Shown: positions 24,038 through 34,859 of the stretch, in pieces
Layout: every line of letters begins with the position of its first letter
How positions within the stretch are numbered: position 1 is the stretch's first letter
From: Helicocarpus griseus UAMH5409
Taxonomy: Eukaryota; Ascomycota; Eurotiomycetes; Onygenales; Ajellomycetaceae
Assembly: GCA_002573585.1 (NCBI GenBank)
Contig: PDNB01000086.1
Span: 1-64,000 of the forward strand
DNA: 64,000 bases
Direction of reading: 5' to 3'
The notes under the pieces: model-generated
Seen by the model: only the letters and a program-made list of their open reading frames with translations
Databases searched by the model: none
What the model was told of the DNA's origin: nothing
Made by a program: the position numbers and the translations under genes

Positions 24038-25056
24038 CTGTTCACGAATTGTTGTTAGATCTCATTCCAAGCTGCCGGACAGCTTCCAAATCGATGGCTG
24101 CCGGCCATTGAAGCGCAGAAACGTACCTTGGCGGTATTGAGCGGTCCCGAAGCTGGTCGTGGGAGGTTGTCGTCGAAGGGTGTATGCGGTCGTCGATGGG
24201 CGGACTTTGGTCGACGTGCTCGTAGATTTTCCAGCCAGAGTGGAATCCCGGCGCTAGTTGGCTCGCTAAGCGAGACTGGGCAGAACTAGGGCTTGCGCAA
24301 GAAGCCCTGATTCCCTTTTGGGGAACATCACGTGACAAGCACTCTATCGGCCTATCTGCACCTCAAACCTCTGCCATCTATCTGCCATCTATCTGCCATC
24401 TATCTATCTGCCTCCATATGCTTGCATCAAATAGACTGCCGTATAGCACGGGATGTCTAAAGAACAACAACAGTTGCTGACCAACACAGCCCAGGCACGA
24501 TGAGTCAGTTGTAAACATGGACTGCATGCGATACCCGATCATGTGCCAAACTGCCCCTCCGATCAGGTCACAAACAAGCCGTCTTCTCACTCGTTTTCCA
24601 CGGCGGATCTATTTCGGGAGCCTCGCAGCTGGTGCATCCAGTCATGGTGAGTGCTGTGTCGTGTGTATCTGTCAATAGATGTGGATGTGCTATTCATCAA
24701 ATGCCATCTGGCTGTTGCCCAATGACAGCTTCTCATAATGAGGGGTACCGTACAACAAAACCCGCAACTAAGCATCGGCGATATCATCAGGCCATGGCAT
24801 CATTGGAAGACTCAAAAACATGACCTGAGTCATGTGTTTGTACAATCATTATTGTCCCTTTTTGACTATAAAAGGCTGCTGTTTTTATACCATGCCATAT
24901 TTTCACGGCTGTTTCACGACCAGGGCAATTTTTAAATACATACAAACGTCTATGAAGAAATTTTTGGCATCAAGATACTATCGCACCCCCCGTTGCACAG
25001 GACGAGCTAAACTTGTTGATCTAACTCCGCTGTCTGCTATCTTATCCCAGGGAGTT
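24038..25056. promoter_or_regulatory. Divergent region between eL32 and heme oxygenase
   Basis: About 1 kb. The left end holds the eL32 leader exon and leader intron (24038-24126). At about 24369-24412 there is a short tandem array of an 11-base unit (GCCATCTATCT, three copies plus a partial). A CACGTG-like E-box core (ATCACGTGAC) lies near 24327. The heme oxygenase frame stays open upstream of the chosen ATG, so a longer N terminus is possible. Confidence 0.45.
24369..24412. repeat. 11-bp tandem repeat
   Basis: Three head-to-tail copies of GCCATCTATCT and a shortened fourth, in the intergenic region upstream of eL32. Likely a minisatellite without known role. Confidence 0.7.
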
Positions 25057-26271
25057 ATGGAAGATCTTGCCACGGAGATATTCAACGCGATCAGGTAACC
25101 CAAAAGGTTTCCGTTTAAAGCTGATGCAGCACGGGCCAGAAGAAAGATTTCATCTGGCCTGTGTGGTTACTGCTTAACATGACTTTGAATAGTCCAGCCT
25201 TGGACTAAGCTAATATTCTTTGACAGGGACCATCATACGTCGTTTGGTGGGCTTGTTAGCAAGCGTGTCCCGCTATGCATTCCTCCACGTACGGATACGC
25301 CAGAACTGTATGCGTTTGGGATATCGCGTTTCGCAGAGATATACTATGCCTTTGAAGCAGCCTGGGTCGCACAGATATCCGAGTTGCCAGACGCCAGTGG
25401 CTCCAGCACCCCCGATGGATACGAGGCTCTGGATTCATTTGTGAATGATGATAGGGGAAGAGTGAAAAGCTTGTTGGGGCAAATATATATTCCTGAGCTG
25501 CTGCGGAGCGAGAAGCTGAGATCAGATCTGCGGGCTTTGGGGTTGCCGCCTAGGACAGAGCAGTCAGGCCAGGATGGGAAGGATGGTGTGCAAGGAAACG
25601 CCGCAACCGCGTTCGCAGCGCATATCCGATCAGCCATCGAGGAACACCCGCATCTAATCATGGTTTACTCGTGGATAATGTACATGGCCCTGCTCAACGG
25701 CGGACGTCGAATCCGCATGAAGCTCGCCGCAGCGGGCCACGACTTCTGGGAGCGGGGCACGGGGCCGAATGAGGACGGTAGCGGGATCGGAAGCAAGAGC
25801 GGGATCCCAAAGGGTCTCTCGTTTTGGTTTTTCCATGCTGACAGTAACGACCTGTACGATGACGAGGGCATCAAGCAAGATTTTAAGCGGCGCCTTCTCT
25901 CTGCCTCGACGCTCCTGACCATCCCCGAACGGGCGCAGATCATCGCTGAGGCGGTCAATATCTTCCGGCATTGCACCCGCATTCTTGCTGAAATCGACGT
26001 TGAGGTTGAGAGGTCGGGGCTAGGACAGAAAAAGACCTACGGCAGCGGCTGTGAGAAGACAGGAAGTGGCTTTCTGCCCTCGATCAAGGCTAGGCTACCT
26101 GCCGGGATGCTGCGGCGACGGACTAGTGTCCGTCTGCAGCCGGTTCTGGTTGGGATTGTAGGGCTCTTGGGAGGCCTATATGCGTGGTTTCTATCTGTGA
26201 ATGGTGGTAAAGCGCAGGGTATGTATGGGTTTTGGAAGGCAGGAAATGAGACTGAGGCGGGGAGCTCGTGA
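25057..26271 (+). CDS. Heme oxygenase-like protein, membrane-anchored
   Basis: Fungal heme oxygenase (HMX1/HmxA type), which opens heme to biliverdin with release of iron and CO. Exons 25057-25094 and 25227-26271 give 360 residues. The N-terminal helix reads LATEIFNAIRDHHTSFGG, where His16 fits the heme-ligand position in the family. Then RTDTPELYAFGISRFAEIYYAFEAAW is strongly conserved. The distal helix contains YSWIMYMALLNGGRRIR, the family's glycine-containing helix over the heme. FFHADSNDLYDDEGIKQDFKRRL follows. A single hydrophobic segment near the C terminus (about residues 316-338, LVGIVGLLGGLYAWFL) matches the ER tail anchor of Hmx1-like proteins. The ATG at 25057 gives the usual N-terminal length; the frame is open further upstream. 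A 132-bp intron splits codon 13. Confidence 0.88.
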
Positions 26272-27291
26272 GGATCAAACCGTTTCTTTCCTATCTGTAT
26301 ATTTTTCGTATTTTTGCTTCTCGCCCGCCTCCTGCATTATTCTTTCATGGTCTTTCTGGCGCATTGCAATTGTCGCCTCTCAAAGGCATGTTTTTGCTTC
26401 CCATCGCACTGTATACTATGCCTTTCATGCTCCTTGTTTTTGCTTTCAGCAAGCATCTTTCCTTGTCTCCCGATACCCCTTGCTCCACGTCTGCGTCATT
26501 TTTTTGATATTGATTTCCACATAATGTATATCTCGATACCCCTTACGCTGTCAACCTACTTTTCCTCATAAGCCCTTGTTTTCTTCTTTTACATTCATGC
26601 ATCATGTATTATATTATACAACTTCGTAGATAGATCCTTCCGTTCCCATTCATCTCTTCCCATATCCGCCTTCTATCCAGCATAGATGAACACTTGCTTT
26701 TACCCTTCAAATGTAACCCCCTACCTTGTCAACTGCTCTAATACCATCTAATTAACGGTCTCCATCGGTCTACCGTCTCTAAAATGGAGGGAATAGAAGA
26801 GCCAGCTACACAACATATCCCCAGAAATAATTGACCTATACTTTATGTCTGTAAGACCACAGCCGGTGTCCAAATGGAATGGGCGTTGGCAAACTGGCCT
26901 TTTGCACCACTCTCCACATTCTCTGCATCTTATATTGGCTCTCTGTCGATTGGCTAGTCTTGCGAGATATGGCAGCATGCATTTTCCCCACGAATCGAGG
27001 GCTGTGCTGCCTTAGGTTAGAGACCACCACTTATCGTAAAATGACTAGGGATCTGCCAACCAGCAGTAACAGAACATATCCAGTGCGACAGCAGTAAGTC
27101 CGCTTTTGATATATATGTTAGCATCGTAATCTGCATCAACACAATGTCCCTTCCGTCCTGAATTGATGGTCTAAAAGAAGGTGAGTCGCAATCTAGATAT
27201 ATACCCCGTTACAACAGCGAAGAGGGGCCCGGAGCGCTTAACCATTCTCCTGGGACCATGACCGGGAACTTTGTGAGTGAGCAACTTTCCG
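26272..27291. other. Intergenic region between convergent genes
   Basis: About 1 kb with the 3' ends of the heme oxygenase gene and of the frameshifted kinase-like gene. Strongly T/C-rich after 26280. No gene seen. Confidence 0.5.
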
Positions 27292-28193
27292 TTAGGCGAA
27301 TCCCCATTTGTAGTAATATTTTGTATTTAGTTGCAGACCGCTCTCTTGATCGCGTGCCTGTCAAGACTGTTAGACGGCATGTTTGAAATGCTAAGAAAAG
27401 GAAGGGAGAAGAAGACCTACAAGCTTCAACCCAAACCCCTCAACACACTCAGTTTCCTCATCAAGCCAGCGACGTTCTCTTTCTTTCATGCTTGTTTTAT
27501 CAGGGTAGGTAATGGCGACGTCAAAATCAACCCATAGGACCCTTTCCGAATCCTCGCCCGCTCTCGGGACAATGAGGATGTTCTTGGGGTACGAATCATT
27601 GTGTTCAATCAAAGCTAAATGAATTTGCTTAATGGCTGTGATTGCCATTTCCATGCGCACTTTGCTATAAGTGACACAGTTCATCGGTATGGGGTTCGGT
27701 AGATATTCAATAAGAATCGCAGCTGGTCGCCCACTGTCATGCTGAAAGGCGTTGAGATGAGGTGCAAATCTCGCCGTGTCCAAGTCTCGAATAAACCCAT
27801 AGAAGTTCGGGACATAGCCGCCATCACATATGCCAGCGCGCTTCAGCCTGCAGTAAGCCCTGATTCACAGTGAGAGCGGTTCAAGTCACGCACACCGTCC
27901 CTGGCATACCCGGGATCTTTGGTATTGTGGAACTATATCAGTGCAGTTTAAATGACTAGATAGAAGTGGATACAGTTTTTGCTCCTTGGAACTCATGGCA
28001 ACAAACGTAGGAGATAACCTACAACTTTCAAGACGCGCGGCTTACCGCGGTAATTGACCTGGAATATTGACGAGGCCTCTGAAGCGTTGAGAATCTTGAC
28101 GAAGTTCATTGCTGGTGGATCGATTTCGATCTCGAAGGCAGTGTCCAGCCCTGCCTCATTGCCGTATATAGTCCCCTCTGGTCCGATAGCCAT
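27292..28193 (-). pseudogene. Kinase-like fungal gene with a single frameshift
   Basis: Three exons on the minus strand: 28193-28023, 27932-27421 and 27357-27292. The product would be about 249 residues of the fungal protein-kinase-like/APH-like family. Conserved pieces are NASEASSIFQVNYRGKPRVLKV (lysine of the nucleotide site), DPGYARDGVRDLNR, ILIEYLPNP, MNCVTYSKVRM and the catalytic-loop equivalent EHNDSYPKNILIV. These are followed by VLWVDFDVAITYP and the end NTKYYYKWGFA. Both introns have good splice sites and preserve frame. After DLNRSHCE the frame must shift by one base (near 27862-27867) to continue as IRAYCRLKRAGICDGGYVPNFYGF. The summed exon length is one base short of a multiple of three. 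This is either a recent null allele or a sequencing error; everything else is intact. Confidence 0.7.
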
Positions 28194-28872
28194 GATAATG
28201 TAAAAGCAAATGGCAACGAGTAGAAGGAGAAATTTCAAGACTCACGGCCAACAGCACCAGTAGACGCTTGTCGCGAGATGGGAAGATGGCCTGTTGCTAA
28301 TAAAGGACCCCCGAAATAGTAGTCACATGACAGATAGACGCCTGGTCTAGCAGGAGATAGTATTTTGGATATTCTTCTTGTCAAACTCAATTGTGCTCGT
28401 ACCTTTAAGGAAGAATACAAATCATGACTGTTGTGTAAGCTTTTTTTTTTCTATATATTAAGCTCATATATAAAAGAGACCTGTTTTGAGAGGATATCAC
28501 GGACATTGCTTATCGTTATGATGAGAACACGAGTATCAAATTAATAGATTTAAACACAGCAGTGATGTGACAAATTGATGATGGCGATGCGTTTCCGCGC
28601 GGCAATAAATCTAGATCATGAATATGTAGCCCGGGACATCAAAAAGAATAATGCAATAGCTGTAAATACGCCCTATTCCACCAAGCCCTTTAATCCCATT
28701 CATTTCCCAATATAAACACCCCACCCCTAATAATCCCATATATATAGAACAACGCCCAAACCCAACCCAATCCATACCATACCCAAACACAAAACATCCA
28801 ACCAAAACAAAAACGCCATACTCATACGAAGAAACCCTCCCAACCACGCACACCACGCAACCACTTGCCCAG
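28194..28872. other. Intergenic region, AT-rich
   Basis: About 680 bp between two genes on the same strand. It contains the promoter of the kinase-like gene and the 3' end of the Sec2-domain gene. No gene seen. Confidence 0.45.
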
Positions 28873-29871
28873 TTACTCCCCCTTCCCATCCCCCACCATC
28901 CCCCTCACCCTCTCAACCCTCTCCACGGCCATCTCCAGCCTCTCCAACCTCCTCCTCTTCTCCCCATCCCTCCGCTCCAGCACCTCCACCCTCTCCTCCA
29001 ACTTCGCCCTGGCCTTGCGCTCCTGCGCCACCATCTCATTCGCCTGACTAAACAGCTGCGCGGTGAGCTCTTCCAGCTCCGAGTTGGCCTGGGTGAGGCG
29101 CGACTCGGCCTCTTTGCGCAGCGCTTGCTCGCGCGTCAGTGCGGTTTGCAGGGCGGTGTCTGGTTGTTGTTGTTGTTTGTGGTGGTGATGTTGATGAGAT
29201 TGTTGCGGGTGGGAGGTGGGCGGGGTGGGCATGGAGGTTGGAGAAGGGGAGCGGTTTTGGAGGGGAGGGGGGGTGGGTGCGTTGCGCCGGCCGTAGGGGA
29301 GGAGGGAGGCGAAGGTGCCCAGGCGTGATTGGGATTGGGGGGGTGGGGTTGGGGTCTGGCGCGGTTGTTGGGGGGGGGAGGTGAGGGGGGCGGTGCTGCT
29401 GGTTGTTTCTGTAGGGGTTATGGGGAGCGGATGGGAGGAGGATGTAGATATTGTAGATGCTGTTGCGGCGGTTGTTTTGGAGCGGAGAAAGCGAATTTCG
29501 TCTTCGTAGTCGGCGAGTTTTTCCGCTGGGAATTTGGGGTTATAAAGGTTAGCGGAGGCTATACTTATATATATATAAGTAGGTAAAAATTGATTTTTAG
29601 AATAAATGCTATTGTACCTACCGGTCTCCACGGCCCTTTTGTTTAGGAACTTGACCTGCGCCTCGAGCTCGGAGATGCGCTGTTGGGCATCGTCGCTCTC
29701 AAAGCGCACCTCCGAGCCGCATTTCGGGCAGTCTGCTGTGGTCGTCGTTGTTATCGTTGTTGGTGTTGGTGATGATGCAGGGGCAGCCGCGGATACGACG
29801 GACATGGGAGGGATATCGCCAACCAGCGTGGTCTTTGTGGTGTTTGTGTCTATGGTGGTGATTGTTGTCAT
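28873..29871 (-). CDS. Sec2-domain Rab guanine nucleotide exchange factor-like protein
   Basis: Coiled-coil protein of the Sec2 type, which activates the exocytic Rab Sec4/Rab8 on secretory vesicles. Exons on the minus strand 29871-29622 and 29525-28873 give 300 residues. Residues 1-46 are Thr/Ser-rich low complexity, followed by a CPKC pair (48-51). A heptad segment ISELEAQVKFLNKRAVETAEKLADYEDEIRFLRS spans the intron. A long Pro/Ser/His/Gln linker follows, then a second coiled coil from about residue 195 to the end. This second coil contains LTAQLFSQANEMVAQERKARAKLEERV, the part most like the Sec2 exchange domain. It is shorter than yeast Sec2, as in other filamentous fungi. The Pro-rich linker makes the plus strand strikingly G-rich. 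The exchange activity is inferred from the domain, not shown. Confidence 0.8.
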   Translation of the reverse strand: MTTITTIDTNTTKTTLVGDIPPMSVVSAAAPASSPTPTTITTTTTADCPKCGSEVRFESDDAQQRISELEAQVKFLNKRAVETGRYNSIYSKNQFLPTYIYISIASANLYNPKFPAEKLADYEDEIRFLRSKTTAATASTISTSSSHPLPITPTETTSSTAPLTSPPQQPRQTPTPPPQSQSRLGTFASLLPYGRRNAPTPPPLQNRSPSPTSMPTPPTSHPQQSHQHHHHKQQQQPDTALQTALTREQALRKEAESRLTQANSELEELTAQLFSQANEMVAQERKARAKLEERVEVLERRDGEKRRRLERLEMAVERVERVRGMVGDGKGE

Positions 29872-30565
29872 GAGCGGAGGCTGCCAACCGCTGTTTGGGT
29901 ATTGTTAACAGGGAAGGGGAGTTGTCTGGAACACGATCCGGTGAAGAGGAACAGTGGTGGAATGGTCGAGCAATAAGGATATAAGAAGTGAGCAGTCCCC
30001 TCGCAGCGCTGAGTGCATATTTTCACTGTATGTTGAATATTGCTGTTGTTGGAGAAGAGAGAGAAAGAGAAGAGAAAAAGAATTGAATTGGAATTGAATT
30101 GAATGGGCGGCTGCCACCATCAAATACGACCGCTGTTTGGCGGGCTCTGCTGGGGAATGTCGTATTCCTGATCCAATCCTTTTGATCCTGTCTGGTTATT
30201 ATTGACTCCTTTTGCTGTGACACTGCCACTGAATATTTTATTGAATATATTGGTTGTGCAGTGTTTCAGCCCCGAGGCGGGTGGATATTGTCATGTTTGG
30301 GAATGTTCGTTCCTTGGGTCGAGTTTATATTGATCGATGTTTGATAACAGTTAGTTAAATATTGACAAACAACAGCATCATCTATCAATTACATGTACAA
30401 GTACAACTACCAAACAAAGTGACTATTGAATATTTATGCAAACAAGAGAGAAGGGGATACGAATATTCATTGATCAAACAGAGCAGAGATTGCCGCCCCC
30501 TAAATCCATATCGTTACGCATAATTCCTATACTAATCTTACACTCGCCGTTTATATATAAATCTA
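29872..30565. other. Intergenic region upstream of the Sec2-domain gene
   Basis: About 700 bp, with the promoter of the Sec2-domain gene on the right side of its ATG and the 3' end of the next minus-strand gene. One TACATGTA palindrome at 30390-30397. The stretch 30050-30110, read on the minus strand, is CT-rich. Confidence 0.45.
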
Positions 30566-31066
30566 CTACGACTTGGACATCTCAACATCACCATCATTAC
30601 TCTCCTCCCCGCCCTTCCACCATCTCCAGATAGCCTTGCAATAAAACCAAGTCTCCATCGTCCCCAGCACCCCAATCAGCCCATACATCACCATCTTCAT
30701 ATTCCTACTCATCCCCAGCCCTTCAAGGCTAAACTTTGGATATTCAGGGGGGCTGTCATCCCGCCCATCACCACCACCACCATCACCAACGCTGCTGCTT
30801 TTCTTTTCCGCTTGCTTATTGCTGGTGGAGGCTCTCAATTGCCCGCTGCTAGCCACGAGGTTGTGGCTGGTGCTGGAGAAAGTGGCTTTGGCGGGGTTTC
30901 GTAGTACGGGAAGGCTGAGGACGACAGAACTCGGAGATGGAGATGTCGGACACGATGTTACCCGTAGGAGGAGAGGGGTGTCAATGTCCGCGCGGCTGCG
31001 GAAGGGAATTGATGAAGAGGATGTGAGTTGTTTGAGCAGGCTGGCGGAGGAGGCGGGTGGCCGCAT
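30566..31066 (-). CDS. Small single-pass membrane protein, probably mitochondrial
   Basis: 166 residues from an ATG at 31066, no intron needed. The first 85 residues are Ser/Arg/Leu-rich and almost free of acidic residues, resembling a mitochondrial presequence with an extended linker. The C-terminal third carries the likely conserved part: PKFSLEGLGMSRNMK, then one membrane segment (about residues 124-147, VMYGLIGVLGTMETWFYC) and AIWRWWKG followed by an acidic tail. I recognise the layout as a small fungal membrane protein but have no function to assign. A glycine run (GDGGGGDG) lies in the linker. Confidence 0.6.
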   Translation of the reverse strand: MRPPASSASLLKQLTSSSSIPFRSRADIDTPLLLRVTSCPTSPSPSSVVLSLPVLRNPAKATFSSTSHNLVASSGQLRASTSNKQAEKKSSSVGDGGGGDGRDDSPPEYPKFSLEGLGMSRNMKMVMYGLIGVLGTMETWFYCKAIWRWWKGGEESNDGDVEMSKS

Positions 31067-32771
31067 CTCGGCGTTTTCCGAGGGATGCGTGCTAGGTTGA
31101 GCTGGAGGTACTGTAGCCGGCTGAATGCTGTTTGTATGTAGATGTAGATAAGATATCTTCCTGTTTGCTTATTGTAAAGTAATCCTCAAACTGAGCGTCT
31201 ACCGTCCGTCTGGCTCCCCTCGTATTTATACATGCCCTGTCTGCTGGGGGTTGCCAAGCGGACGTTAATATCATCCCGGCTGATTCTCTTGGATACACGC
31301 ATCTAACTAACTAATAAGTCCGTCGGAGACCGGGGGTGGGATGAGGCATATGACCATTTTTGAACATAATATTATCCAATCATTCTTGCTGTTATAAGAA
31401 TACCGTCGAGGTCTACTGTTATTGGCTTGTTCAACTGTGGAAAGGAATCAGAGGCATAGATAACAGTTGGACGCCAAAACAAGGATAAAAAGTCAAGTCT
31501 CCGTTTTGTCCTCCCTGTTTCACGATGGAAAAGAGACCAGAGAAGGCGAAAATAGAATATGTGAAGCACGCTCTCTACATCCCCCCTTTGTTTGGGGAGG
31601 TGGCAAGATTAAGAAAAAAGATGGTCAAGCACGCTTTGTCGTTTTAAGAGAGCCTACCTAGGCTAGAAGAGGAAGAAGGTGGAAGGAGAAGAGAAAAAGA
31701 AAAGAAAAGGGCCAATGCAATTTTTATAGTATGAAAGCAAATCATCAATAACTAACTCCACACTCCATGTTTCTCCTCATTATCCCATTCCCTCTCTCCT
31801 TTTCTCCTGTTTGCCCTACTAATCTCACCCTCCCAAAAGCCCGGATGAAAGGGCGACTCGAGGAACGAATAATAATCTGGGGATCTGTGCGAACGTCATG
31901 GAATAGAATGAAAAGGATTGCAAGCCCTAAGACAAGAAATAAAGAATATTCGGCTTCTCTTCTAGTAGGTTCCCTGGATAAAATTCTTTTTTTGATTTCG
32001 AAAACGCCACGTTCACACACATACACATGCCGTAGCAGCGTTGGGAAAAAGAGAAAGTGAGGCAAGTGGACGGATAAGAGGATCGTGGGCGCTGCTAGTT
32101 ACAGCAAGAGGAGAAGGAGGCAAGGAGGAAAAGAAATAAGCATATTCGAGTCATTTGGATAAACGGACAATGGGAGGCGCCACTAGCAGAAACAAAACAG
32201 AATTGCGGGAATACTCTTTACCAAGCCTAGAGAACAGAGATGGCAGAAAGGAGGTTGGTGGAAGAAGGAAAAATAAAAAAGGAGACACAAATTACAAGGA
32301 ACAGAACACTAGGAAATTTCTTCATGAATGAGCAAAAAAGAAAAAGTAAAAGAAAACATAGAACACCGTGGGGTAGAGAGGAAAGGTGTAGGCGAGAGGA
32401 AGAGAAAAGCCCACCAAGCTAGCCAAAATGGAGAAAAGAGCATCGAAGCCTGGCTAGGCCGACAGGCGTTCTCTTTTTTTTTTCGGCCAGAAGCAAAAAG
32501 CATAGACGCAAAACGTTTCATACAGATTCGTTTTTCGAGAGAACATGGAAAGGAAAAGAGAAGAAAAGAAGATACCCCAACCCGTAGAACAATTGTACAT
32601 AGCGCGAGGGATAAAGAGGAGCTGGACGAGGCGTTTGAATGGAGTCTTAAGAGGAGCAAAACGATGTCGCACAACGTGGAATGTGTATGATGAGGTTGGT
32701 GATTTTGAACTCAAAACGCCCTTCCGATCGGGTTGGGGAAGGGATCATGGAGGCGAAGTCCAGTCGCAGGC
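31067..32771. other. Purine-rich intergenic stretch, likely long 3' untranslated region of eIF4B
   Basis: About 1.7 kb. From about 31650 to 32600 the plus strand is very rich in A and G, so the eIF4B strand is pyrimidine-rich. The open frames seen here on both strands (up to 121 codons) are biased Lys/Arg/Glu or Ser/Leu/Phe strings with no domain. They are best explained by this composition. Confidence 0.5.
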
Positions 32772-34859
32772 CTAACGGCGACGGTTGTTGCGCTGTTTGC
32801 TGCTAACGGTGCTCCAGCCCTCTTCCTCAGGCTCAGCAGGGGCAGGAGAGGCTGCGAGTTCCTGAGCGGGAGCGGGGGCTCTTGGCTGACCCTTGGGCTG
32901 ACCGTGAGAGGGGCCTCTGGGTCCCTGGCCGTGGTGAGAAGGACCGCGAGACCGGGGGGTACCGTTTCGCCAGTTTCCGTTGGCTTTGCTGGGTGGTTGC
33001 TGGCGCGCGGGCTCTTTGGGAGCCTCAGCCTTTTCAACCTTCTCGGTTGAAGCCCCTGCCTCCGTAGGTTGCTCTGCTTTCGCAGCCCCCTCATTATCCT
33101 CAGCCTTGCGGAGGATCTCGACGGGTTTCTCGCCCTCAGCACCCTCCTCCTTGGCGCCATTTGCATCGGCCGCAGTTGCGCCCTCAGACTTGGCTGCCTG
33201 CTCCTTTGCCTGCTGCTCCTGCTCCTTCGCCGCCTTCAATTTCTCAGCCTTTTCAGCCTTTGCCTTCTCATCAGCTTCTTTCTTTTGGCGAAGAGCGAGC
33301 TGGCGTTTCTCCTCAACTTCTCGCTCTCTGGCGAATGTGTCAATGGGTCTAGCGCCACCGAAGGGGCTAGCCTTGGAGTCGGTAGTTGTGGTGGTTGGAG
33401 ATGCGGGCTCAGCCTCGACCGTTCGCTTTTGCAAATTAAGCTTAGGTCGCTGAGCGGGGGCGGGGGGTGCAGCTGGGGCAGCTTCAGGAACGGGAGCGGC
33501 GGGTTTAGGAGCAGGGTCTGGGCGCATTCTCGCTCTCCATTGGTTGTCCAATTCAGGAGCCGTTGGTACTCTCTCTGGCGCTGGTCGATCTTGGAACTCA
33601 CGCCGGGGTGGCCTTGAGCCCTCTTGCGAGCGAGCGTCTCCCCAAGCGGGCGAAGCTCTGCGATACCCTGCGCCGTCCTTGCTTCTTGGACGGCCACCTT
33701 CTCTGGCCATGGTTGCAGGAGCAAGAGATGGCGAAAGAGGTCCCTTGCGTTCCCAGTTGCCATAGTCTCTGATTTTGCCGTCGGCAGGCTCGAAAGCGCG
33801 TCGTCCGGGGCGGTCTCCAGCATCACTCATAGCATCCGGTGCTCTCATGCTGCCGAAAGCTGCGCGGTCGGGAACGCGGCGCTGCGAAGGGGCATCTGGA
33901 AGCGGGCCCTTACGGGACCAGTCGCTGAAGTCTCTCGTTTCCTGTCTTTCCTTGGCTAGAATGATGTTAGTGGGAATCTGGCCCTACAATAGCGTTTGTG
34001 GGGAAAAAGGTGTCATGAACGTACGAGGCTCCGCGACGCTAACTCTGATGTTTCGTCCTTGCAACGGAGTTCCCTGGAATGTAAGGGCCTTCTTCAAGCC
34101 ATCAAGCGTAGCGAATTCCACATAACCGAAGCCTTTCGGGGCTCTGGTCATCTTATCTTCCACAACACGAACATTGGTCACTTCGCATTCGGCGAACAAG
34201 TCCGAAATGTCGGCTTGGGTGGCCTCGAAAGAGAGATTGCCAATGTGGGCGGTATAGGGAGGCTGAGTAGGAAGGGGAAGCTCCTCTCTGATGGCGTAGC
34301 CACGATGATCACGTTCTTCGATTCAATGTTAGTTAATAGGGTCGCAAGACGGGGGCAACAAAGGCCAACTGTAGACATACCCACGCCTCCCATGTCGCCG
34401 TATCCACCAAAAGTACGTCTTTCTCCGCCATAGCTAGCACGCGGCTCGGGAACTGTTCACACTTAGATACACTGTCCAAAAATGTTTTTTCCATCTCCAA
34501 TATTTGATAATTACGGGGGGTCTTGTGCATACCGGCTAAACGGAAAGACATATCAGCATCAATCAATTAGCCTAACAGTTGCAGAAGGAAGCGCGACTTA
34601 CCAGGCATAGGGAGTTCATCCATTTCATCAGCCCACGAGCCAAAATCTACCCAGCATTAGCACTCCATAGTCCGAAATCGCTAGGGTTCGGGGCACCTAC
34701 TCTCGTCGGCCAAGAAGGTCCCTACGGACATCTTCTGCGCTTTCTGCTTTGCGGGAGCTGTAGACACAACAGTTAGCCACACACAATCCAGTCATGCCAT
34801 CCTCGATACACAGTCCGATGGCGGTAAAATGGACTGTCGTCTCGGGATAACTAACCCAT
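32772..34859 (-). CDS. Translation initiation factor eIF4B (Tif3-like)
   Basis: RNA-binding initiation factor that supports eIF4A helicase during ribosome scanning. Seven coding exons on the minus strand: 34859-34856, 34757-34701, 34646-34602, 34535-34515, 34452-34381, 34315-34025, 33955-32772, giving 557 residues. The N terminus reads MAPAKQKAQKMSVGTFLADE then FGSWADEMDELPMP, typical of fungal eIF4B. The RNA recognition motif spans about residues 85-162 with RNP2 HIGNLSF and RNP1 KGFGYVEF. After it come arginine/proline-rich repeats (DRPGRRAFEPADGK, SRPPRREFQDR), a long Lys/Glu/Ala helix (about 345-410) and the closing GWSTVSSKQRNNRRR. Oddities: the first coding exon holds only ATGG, and exon 4 is only 21 bases. 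All joins keep frame. Confidence 0.9.

Noticed and set aside
29200..29400. G-rich plus-strand block as a regulatory G-quadruplex
   Set aside because: It is the complement of the proline-coding linker of the Sec2-domain gene, so coding bias explains it.
32328..32690. 120-codon Lys/Arg/Glu-rich plus-strand frame
   Set aside because: Lies in a purine-rich stretch that gives such frames by composition alone; no domain and no splice partners.
33069..33617. Leucine-rich open frame on the plus strand
   Set aside because: It is the antisense of the Lys/Glu/Ala-rich helix of eIF4B; the bias comes from the coding strand.
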